Assembly (NCBI GenBank): GCA_002450925.1
Contig: DKAU01000055.1
Span: forward strand, 1 to 6,248
From: Thiobacillus sp. UBA6918
Lineage (GTDB): Bacteria; Pseudomonadota; Gammaproteobacteria; Burkholderiales; Thiobacillaceae
Direction: 5' to 3'
Length of the DNA stretch: 6,248 nucleotides
Position 1 is the first letter of the stretch. Each line of letters opens with the position of its first letter. The translations under genes were made by a program, and so were the position numbers. The notes beneath the pieces are model-generated. The model did no database searches, was not told the DNA's origin, and worked only from the letters and a program-made list of their open reading frames with translations. Positions 1 to 5,287 of the stretch are shown in pieces.

Positions 1-419
1 GCGCCAAAAGCGCCATGGGTGGAAGTGTGCGAATCACCGCACACGACCGTCATGCCCGGCAGGGTCGCACCTTGCTCGGGGCCAATGACATGCACAATCC
101 CCTGACGGATGTCGTCCATCTTGAATTCGGTAATGCCGAATTCTTCACAATTGGCATCCAGGGTTTCCACTTGCAAACGCGACACCGCATCGGCAATGCC
201 CTTGCTGCGGTCGGTGGTGGGTACGTTGTGATCGGGAACGGCCACGGCTGAAGAAGTTCTCCAAAGCTTGCGCCCAGCCAGCTTCAGGCCTTCGAAAGCC
301 TGCGGGCTGGTGACTTCATGAACCAGGTGGCGGTCGATGTATAGCAGGGTGGTGCCATCAGGTTCCACATGAACCACGTGGGCATCCCAGAGTTTGTCGT
401 AAAGGGTACGTCCGGACAT
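1..419 (-). CDS. leuC: 3-isopropylmalate dehydratase large subunit, N-terminal part (cut by window edge)
   Basis: LeuC is the large subunit of isopropylmalate isomerase, a cytoplasmic [4Fe-4S] enzyme that with LeuD converts 2-isopropylmalate to 3-isopropylmalate in leucine biosynthesis. The visible 139 codons match the family start closely: an LYDKLWDAHVV opening (residues 6-16), LLYIDRHLVHEVTSPQAF (25-42), VPDHNVPT (61-68), QGIVHVIGPEQG (106-117) and VCGDSHTSTHGAFG (126-139). The cluster-binding cysteines lie further downstream and are outside the window, so intactness cannot be judged. The start is the ATG at 419-417; MSGRTLYDKL aligns with the usual N-terminus. A good Shine-Dalgarno is missing; only a weak AAAAGA lies upstream. 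The gene follows the MFS permease on the same strand after 49 bases. A TATAAT in that gap may give it its own promoter. The identification is very secure. Confidence 0.97.
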   Translation of the reverse strand, partial: MSGRTLYDKLWDAHVVHVEPDGTTLLYIDRHLVHEVTSPQAFEGLKLAGRKLWRTSSAVAVPDHNVPTTDRSKGIADAVSRLQVETLDANCEEFGITEFKMDDIRQGIVHVIGPEQGATLPGMTVVCGDSHTSTHGAFG

Positions 420-448
420 GACTACAAAAATCTTTTAAAGAACAAGCG

Positions 449-478
449 ATTATAAGGCAGAGAAGAGTCTACTGAAAG
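449..478 (-). promoter_or_regulatory. Candidate sigma70-type promoter for leuC
   Basis: On the minus strand, positions 454-449 read TATAAT, a perfect -10 hexamer, in the short gap before leuC. With an 18-base spacer the -35 would be CTTTCA (478-473), which matches only three of six consensus bases and overlaps the last codons of the permease gene. Transcription would begin near 442 and leave a leader of about 23 bases before the leuC ATG. The -10 is seen directly; promoter activity is inferred. leuC could also be read from upstream with the permease, since no terminator hairpin was found between them. No leucine-attenuator peptide is visible in so short a leader. Confidence 0.4.
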
Positions 479-1599
479 CGGCGAAAACGCACCAGAAAGG
501 CCAGAGCGGCGAAACCTGCGGCCAGGGTAAAGGTCCATTCCGGACCCAGCCCTTCCCAACTCCAGCCCGAATACAAGCCGCCCAGTGTGCCCCCCGCCCC
601 AAATGCCAGGCTGTTGTAGAGCGCCTGCCCGCGCGCCTGATGGCGTCCCTTGAAATACTGGTGGATCAGCGACACGGCTGAGGCGTGATAGGCCCCAAAG
701 GTAAAGGCGTGCAGCACCTGGGCGGCAATGATCACCATCGGGTACTCAACACCCCAGGCAATCATCAGGAAGCGCACCGTTGCCAAGGCGAAGGTCACCA
801 GCAGCAGGCGCTCGAAATTCACCTGCTTCAGTCTCGGCAGCCACAAAAACACAAGGATCTCGGCTATCACCCCAATGGCCCACAGCCAACCCACAGTGGA
901 CTTGGCATAGCCGTGATCGACCAGATAGATGGAATAAAAGGTGTAGTAAGGGCCATGCGTTGCCGCCATCAGGAAACATCCGGCAAGAAGCGTCCAGACT
1001 TCCGGCCGCTTCACGATGTTCATGATGGGTGCATGATCGTGTTCGTGTGGCGCTATCACGGCCTCAGGCATGACGCGGGCAAACAGTACGATGCCCACAA
1101 TAAACCCCAGCACTGCCCACAACAGGTCCGAGACCGGCCGGTAGTCAAACCAGTACCCAAGGCCCAGCACGACAATAATGAAGCCGATCGAGCCCCACAG
1201 CCGGATGTAGCCGTAATGTCCCATGCGCTCGCCCAGATGAGACAGCGTCATGGCTTCCACCAAGGGCAAGGATGCGCTCCAGAAGAAGCTGATAGCAGAC
1301 ATCACCGCAAACATCCACCAGAACGACGTGCCGAAAAACACGCCGATATAGCAAAGCAGGCTGCCCAAGGCTGCAATCTGCACAATCACCACGCGCTTGC
1401 CTGTATGGTCGGCAATATGGCCCCATATATTGGGTGCGAAGATGCGCATCACCTGCAGCAGCGACATCAGCACGCCGATCTGGAACGCGTTGAAGTTGAG
1501 CGACTTGAGGTACAAGCCCCAGAACGGCGCCATGGCGCCAACGAAGGCAAAGTAGAAAAAGTAGAAGCCCGAAAGCCGCCAGTAAGGAACATCTTTCAT
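469..1599 (-). CDS. MFS permease of the phenylpropionate permease (HcaT-like) type
   Basis: This is a complete 376-residue inner-membrane transporter, a normal length for a 12-helix major facilitator. Helix 1 starts almost at once (about residues 10-31). The loop between helices 2 and 3 has the MFS motif-A form G-H-I-A-D-H-T-G-K-R (60-69). The segment YGYIRLWGSIGFI (129-141) and the Q-V-L-H-A-F-T-F-G stretch (294-302) are typical of the HcaT/LacY-like group (Pfam MFS_1_like). The true substrate is unknown, and the family label does not prove phenylpropionate transport. The central loop between helices 6 and 7 carries a small His/acidic cluster, HEHDH (185-189). The ATG at 1599-1597 is chosen; an AGGA lies 12 bases upstream, a rather long spacing, inside a small hairpin. 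The gene runs divergently from the antiporter and towards leuC. Confidence is high for MFS and moderate for the subfamily. Confidence 0.9.
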   Translation of the reverse strand: MKDVPYWRLSGFYFFYFAFVGAMAPFWGLYLKSLNFNAFQIGVLMSLLQVMRIFAPNIWGHIADHTGKRVVIVQIAALGSLLCYIGVFFGTSFWWMFAVMSAISFFWSASLPLVEAMTLSHLGERMGHYGYIRLWGSIGFIIVVLGLGYWFDYRPVSDLLWAVLGFIVGIVLFARVMPEAVIAPHEHDHAPIMNIVKRPEVWTLLAGCFLMAATHGPYYTFYSIYLVDHGYAKSTVGWLWAIGVIAEILVFLWLPRLKQVNFERLLLVTFALATVRFLMIAWGVEYPMVIIAAQVLHAFTFGAYHASAVSLIHQYFKGRHQARGQALYNSLAFGAGGTLGGLYSGWSWEGLGPEWTFTLAAGFAALAFLVRFRRFQ

Positions 1600-1641
1600 G
1601 GATATGAATTATCCTGAATATCGGGGACGCTTTAACCAACC
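1600..1641. promoter_or_regulatory. Short divergent intergenic region with a small inverted repeat
   Basis: Only 42 bases separate the starts of the permease (minus) and the antiporter (plus). GGATA at 1600-1604 pairs with TATCC at 1610-1614 around a five-base loop. On the minus strand this hairpin ends directly before the permease ATG and contains part of its AGGA ribosome-binding sequence (1615-1612). On the plus strand the antiporter has only a distant GGGGA (1623-1627), 14 bases before its ATG. No convincing -35/-10 pair was found for either direction, so promoter elements probably extend into one or both coding regions. The inverted repeat is seen directly; any operator or translational role is speculative. 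Confidence 0.35.
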
Positions 1642-2658
1642 ATGCAAAATATCTTCTTCATCTGGCTTTCGCTCTTCGCCTGTCTTGCCGTCATCGGCTT
1701 CGCAGGCGTCAAGCTTTCGCGCTATGGCGACGTCATCGCCGAAAAGAGCGGGCTCAGCCGCGGCTGGGTTGGTCTCATCCTGCTGGCCAGCGTTACTTCG
1801 CTGCCGGAACTCGTCACAGGACTTTCTTCCGTAACCGTTGCCAATGTTCCTGACATCGCCGTCGGCGACATCATGGGTAGCTGCGTGTTCAACCTGCTCA
1901 TCATCGTGGTGCTGGATTTTCTTTACCGCAAGGAATCCGTTTACACCCGAGCACGCCAGGGCAATGTGATTTCCGCGGGCTACGGCATCGCCCTGATCGG
2001 CTTCGTAGGTTTCAACATGCTGCTTTATCGAGACGGCTCCATTCCCTCCCTGGGCCATGTGGGTTTGTATACCCCGGTCATCCTGCTGCTTTATCTTTTG
2101 GCCATGCGCTCGCTCTACCGCTACGAACAGGAAAAACTGAGCGAGTACGTTGAAGAGCTTGAAGAAAAACATCCGGACACCAGCCTGCAGCAAGCCGTAA
2201 GGGGATACGCTCTCGCAGCATTGGGGGTCATCGCAGCGGGTGTCTGGCTGCCCTACGTTGCAAAGGATCTTGCAACGGTCATGCAGTGGGAACAGAGCTT
2301 CGTCGGCACGCTGTTCGTCGCCGCCATCACCTCCGCGCCTGAGGTCGTGGTCACCATTGCTGCGCTGCGCATGGGTGCGGTGGATCTCGCCATTGGCAAC
2401 CTCTTCGGCAGCAACCTGTTCAACATCGCCATCCTCGCCATCGACGACATTGCCTACACCACGGGGCCCCTGTTGGCAGGCGTGGCCGTTTCGCATGCCA
2501 CATCGGCCTTCTCGGCCATGATGATGAGCGGGCTGGCTGTGGTTGGACTGATACTCCGGCCTGTTTCACGCGTGTTCAGAACAGTCAGCTGGATCAGCCT
2601 GCTGCTGCTCGTCATTTATTTGTTGAACACCCTTTTCCTCTATCTCTATGGCCATTGA
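1642..2658 (+). CDS. CaCA-superfamily Na+(H+)/Ca2+ antiporter
   Basis: This is a 338-residue inner-membrane protein with two inverted Na_Ca_ex halves, the usual size for bacterial CaCA exchangers. Such proteins extrude Ca2+ using a Na+ or H+ gradient. Alpha-repeat 1 has T-S-L-P-E (52-56) followed by G-D-I-M-G-S-C-V-F-N (75-84). Alpha-repeat 2 has T-S-A-P-E (230-234) followed by G-N-L-F-G-S-N-L-F-N (252-261). E56 and E234 correspond to the two ion-binding glutamates of the structurally known archaeal exchanger NCX_Mj. About ten membrane helices are visible, five per half, joined by a charged acidic loop (about 160-182). The first repeat has Cys81 where GSN is usual. An in-frame TAA at 1633-1635 fixes the start at or after 1642, and the protein begins naturally with a membrane helix. 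The last 11 bases overlap the ATPase gene, indicating an operon. The ion coupling (Na+, H+ or K+) cannot be read from the sequence. Confidence 0.93.
   Translation: MQNIFFIWLSLFACLAVIGFAGVKLSRYGDVIAEKSGLSRGWVGLILLASVTSLPELVTGLSSVTVANVPDIAVGDIMGSCVFNLLIIVVLDFLYRKESVYTRARQGNVISAGYGIALIGFVGFNMLLYRDGSIPSLGHVGLYTPVILLLYLLAMRSLYRYEQEKLSEYVEELEEKHPDTSLQQAVRGYALAALGVIAAGVWLPYVAKDLATVMQWEQSFVGTLFVAAITSAPEVVVTIAALRMGAVDLAIGNLFGSNLFNIAILAIDDIAYTTGPLLAGVAVSHATSAFSAMMMSGLAVVGLILRPVSRVFRTVSWISLLLLVIYLLNTLFLYLYGH
2256..2277. repeat. Perfect 8-bp inverted repeat inside the antiporter gene
   Basis: CGTTGCAA (2256-2263) and TTGCAACG (2270-2277) are perfect reverse complements around a six-base loop, AGGATC. 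They lie in the codons for the end of the first helix of the second half (around residues 205-212). The arms are exact by inspection. No T-run follows on either strand, so this is not a classical terminator. It may be a coincidence of codon choice. Confidence 0.5.
2648..2658 (+). promoter_or_regulatory. 11-base start/stop overlap joining antiporter and ATPase
   Basis: The ATPase ATG (2648-2650) lies upstream of the antiporter TGA (2656-2658) in another frame, so the two genes share ATGGCCATTGA. The bases before the ATG, CCTTTTCCTCTATCTCT, contain no purine-rich ribosome-binding site. This arrangement fits termination-reinitiation coupling, which would keep the two proteins in a fixed ratio. 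The overlap is seen directly; the mechanism is inferred. Confidence 0.75.
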
Positions 2659-5287
2659 TCTCGACTCAAGCACGATCAACTGGCATTGCCTGAATGGCAA
2701 GGAAGCGGTTTCCAGTCTAAATGGCGACCCCGCCAAAGGACTTACGAACGAGGAAGCTTCTTCTCGTCTGGAACAATACGGGCCCAATGCCTTAAAAGAA
2801 GCCGCCAGGCGTTCGCCGCTGTTGATGCTGGCCTCGCAGTTCACCGAGTTCATGATCCTGGTGCTAATTGCAGCGGCAATCATCACCGGGTTCATCGGCG
2901 AACCGCAAGACAGCATCGCCATCGTCGTGATCATTCTCCTTAATGGCATCATCGGTTTCGTCCAAGAATATCGCGCAGAAAAAGCCATGGCTGCACTCAA
3001 GCAGATGGCCGCACCCATGGCGAGCGTGATACGCGATGGCCAGCCCCATAACATTCCTTCGCACGAGTTGGTACCCGGCGACATCGTCACGCTCGGGGCA
3101 GGCAACATCGTACCTGCCGACTTGCGACTGCTGGAACTGGCTGCACTGAAAATAAATGAAGCCGCCTTGACCGGAGAATCCCAGCCGGTCGAAAAGCAGC
3201 TTGCCCCAATAACCCAGGCAGACATCCCGCTTGGCGACCGGCTTAATCTCGCCTTCAAGGGAACACTTGTCACCTATGGGCGTGCGACCGGCATTGTCGT
3301 CGGCACCGGTATGCAATCCGAGCTGGGGAAAATCGCCACCCTATTGTCAGGCGAGGCGGTCAAGACGCCGCTGCAAAAACGTCTTTCACGATTTGGACAG
3401 CGGCTTGCCATTGCAGTACTGGCCATCTGCATCATCATTTTCGTGGCCGGGCTGCTGCGCGGGGAATCGCCGCTCATCATGCTACTCACCGCAGTGAGCC
3501 TGGCTGTCGCAGCCATTCCCGAGGCACTGCCTGCCGTCGTCACCATCTCGCTCGCACTCGGCGCGGCACGCATGGTGAAACAGAACGCCTTGATCCGCAG
3601 ACTGCCCGCGGTGGAGACCCTCGGCTCGGTCACCTACATCTGTTCCGACAAGACCGGCACCCTCACCCTCAACCAGATGCACGTGGAACACTTGCTGGCA
3701 AATGGCGAGCAGCATGCCACCCTGCCAGACACCGAGAAGGCTCCCTGGCGCGAACTCGGCGTGACCATGGCGTTATGCAACGACGCAAACATCGATGCAT
3801 CAGGCAATCTCTCAGGCGACCCGACCGAAACCGCGCTGCTTGCTTCAGCGCAAGGTGCAGGATTCTCCAGGTCGGCCTTGCAACAGCAATACCCGCGCCT
3901 AGCGGAAATCCCGTTTGATTCTCAGCGCGCCAGAATGAGCACACTGCATCAGACAGATGATGAAGTCGTGGTACTGGTAAAAGGCGCGCCGGAAACCGTG
4001 CTGCCGCTTTGCACTTCACGCCTGACCGCACACGGTTTGATGCCGATCGATCTCGCGCAGCTGCACGATGAAGCCGAAGAACTGGCAAAGGAAGGTTTGC
4101 GCGTGCTGGCCTTTGCACATCGTCACTTGCCTGCCGTACCGCAAACACTGTGTGTCGAATCCGTTGAATCCGATCTGGTCTTCATAGGCTTTGCCGGACT
4201 CATCGACCCGCCACGCCCGGAAGCGGCAGAAGCCGTGGCCGCCTGCAAGGCCGCCGGCATCATCCCGGTCATGATCACAGGCGATCATCCCGCCACGGCA
4301 CGTGCCATCGCCAAACGGTTGGGTATCATCGAGGACAGCGCCAAGGTGCTGACCGGCAGCCAGCTTGCACGGCTGACACTGGAAGAATTCGAGAGCGAAG
4401 TGGAACGGGTTCGGGTCTATGCACGCATCAACCCGGAACAGAAGATCAAGATCGTGCAGGCGCTTCAGGACAAGGGTGAATACGTCGCCATGACCGGCGA
4501 TGGCGTAAACGATGCCCCGGCGCTGAAAATGGCAGACATCGGCGTGGCCATGGGCAAGGGCGGCACTGATGTTGCGCGCGAAGCCGCACACATGACCCTG
4601 CTTGATGACAACTTCGCCACCATCGTCACTGCAGTCAAACAGGGGCGGCGGATTTACGACAACATTCGCAAATTCGTCAAATACGGCATGACCAGCAACT
4701 CGGGGGAGATATGGACCATCTTCCTCGCGCCCTTCCTCGGCTTGCCGATACCGCTCTTGCCCATCCATATCCTGTGGATCAACCTCGTCACAGACGGCCT
4801 GCCCGGTCTGGCGCTGGCAGGCGAGCCCGCTGAACGCAACCTGATGCAAAGAAAACCACGCCCCCCCGGCGAGAACATTTTTGCCCGCGGCATGTGGCAG
4901 CACATCCTGTGGGTGGGCCTATTGATGGGTGGCGTGTCGCTGTTTACGCAGGCATGGTCAATTCACACCGGCACCTCGCACTGGCAAAGCATGGTGTTCA
5001 CCGTGCTGACGCTCTCTCAACTTGGCCATGCATTGGCCGTTCGTTCAGAACGCGAATCGCTATTCACGCAAGGGGTGTTTTCAAACCTTCCGCTGATTGC
5101 AACGGTGTTGTTTACCGTGGCGCTGCAAATGGCCGTGCTTTACGTGCCTTGGCTCAATCCCATCTTCAGGACCGAGCCGCTTTCGTGGGACGAGCTTCTG
5201 TTGTGCCTGGTTTTGTCGAGCGTGGTGTTTGTGGCCGTGGAAATCGAAAAGGCGCTGGGCAGGCGCGGCTGGAGTTACGGAAGCTAG
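2648..5287 (+). CDS. P2A-type (SERCA/PMR1-like) cation-transporting ATPase, probable Ca2+ pump
   Basis: This complete 879-residue P-type ATPase would export cations, probably Ca2+, across the inner membrane using ATP. Domains in order: N-terminal cation-ATPase domain (about 10-55), helices M1-M2 (58-107), actuator domain with TGES (175-178), M3-M4 (250-304), phosphorylation domain with DKTGT (Asp334 is the phosphate acceptor), nucleotide-binding domain with KGAPE (445-449), hinge with TGDHPAT (544-550) and TGDGVNDAP (616-624), then M5-M10 (676-868). Binding residues are those of Ca2+ pumps: V287, A288, I290 and E292 in the M4 PEALP motif, N684 and E687 in M5, N712, T715 and D716 in M6. Gln791 stands where SERCA has Glu908. 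The start at 2648 overlaps the antiporter stop; an in-frame TGA at 2624-2626 excludes a longer form. No Shine-Dalgarno is visible, only pyrimidines, so translation probably depends on ribosomes finishing the antiporter. The stop shares a CTAG with the aroC stop. Mn2+ or another cation remains possible as substrate. Confidence 0.95.
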   Translation: MAIDLDSSTINWHCLNGKEAVSSLNGDPAKGLTNEEASSRLEQYGPNALKEAARRSPLLMLASQFTEFMILVLIAAAIITGFIGEPQDSIAIVVIILLNGIIGFVQEYRAEKAMAALKQMAAPMASVIRDGQPHNIPSHELVPGDIVTLGAGNIVPADLRLLELAALKINEAALTGESQPVEKQLAPITQADIPLGDRLNLAFKGTLVTYGRATGIVVGTGMQSELGKIATLLSGEAVKTPLQKRLSRFGQRLAIAVLAICIIIFVAGLLRGESPLIMLLTAVSLAVAAIPEALPAVVTISLALGAARMVKQNALIRRLPAVETLGSVTYICSDKTGTLTLNQMHVEHLLANGEQHATLPDTEKAPWRELGVTMALCNDANIDASGNLSGDPTETALLASAQGAGFSRSALQQQYPRLAEIPFDSQRARMSTLHQTDDEVVVLVKGAPETVLPLCTSRLTAHGLMPIDLAQLHDEAEELAKEGLRVLAFAHRHLPAVPQTLCVESVESDLVFIGFAGLIDPPRPEAAEAVAACKAAGIIPVMITGDHPATARAIAKRLGIIEDSAKVLTGSQLARLTLEEFESEVERVRVYARINPEQKIKIVQALQDKGEYVAMTGDGVNDAPALKMADIGVAMGKGGTDVAREAAHMTLLDDNFATIVTAVKQGRRIYDNIRKFVKYGMTSNSGEIWTIFLAPFLGLPIPLLPIHILWINLVTDGLPGLALAGEPAERNLMQRKPRPPGENIFARGMWQHILWVGLLMGGVSLFTQAWSIHTGTSHWQSMVFTVLTLSQLGHALAVRSERESLFTQGVFSNLPLIATVLFTVALQMAVLYVPWLNPIFRTEPLSWDELLLCLVLSSVVFVAVEIEKALGRRGWSYGS
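5284..5287. other. CTAG palindrome containing both convergent stop codons
   Basis: On the plus strand TAG at 5285-5287 ends the ATPase. On the minus strand TAG read from 5286 to 5284 ends aroC. The two convergent genes therefore overlap by four bases in a single CTAG. There is no intergenic space, so any transcription terminator for either gene must lie within the other's coding region. Confidence 0.9.

Noticed and set aside
685..1617. 310-residue plus-strand open frame opposite the permease
   Set aside because: It is antisense to a clear MFS gene, its product is full of His, Gln, Arg and Pro with no membrane helices or known motif, and it is explained by codon bias of the real gene.
1609..2496. 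295-residue minus-strand open frame opposite the antiporter
   Set aside because: It lies opposite the well-supported CaCA gene and yields a charged, low-complexity product without a recognisable domain.
4016..4903. 295-residue minus-strand open frame opposite the ATPase
   Set aside because: The ATPase motifs on the plus strand are decisive here; the opposite frame has no family resemblance.
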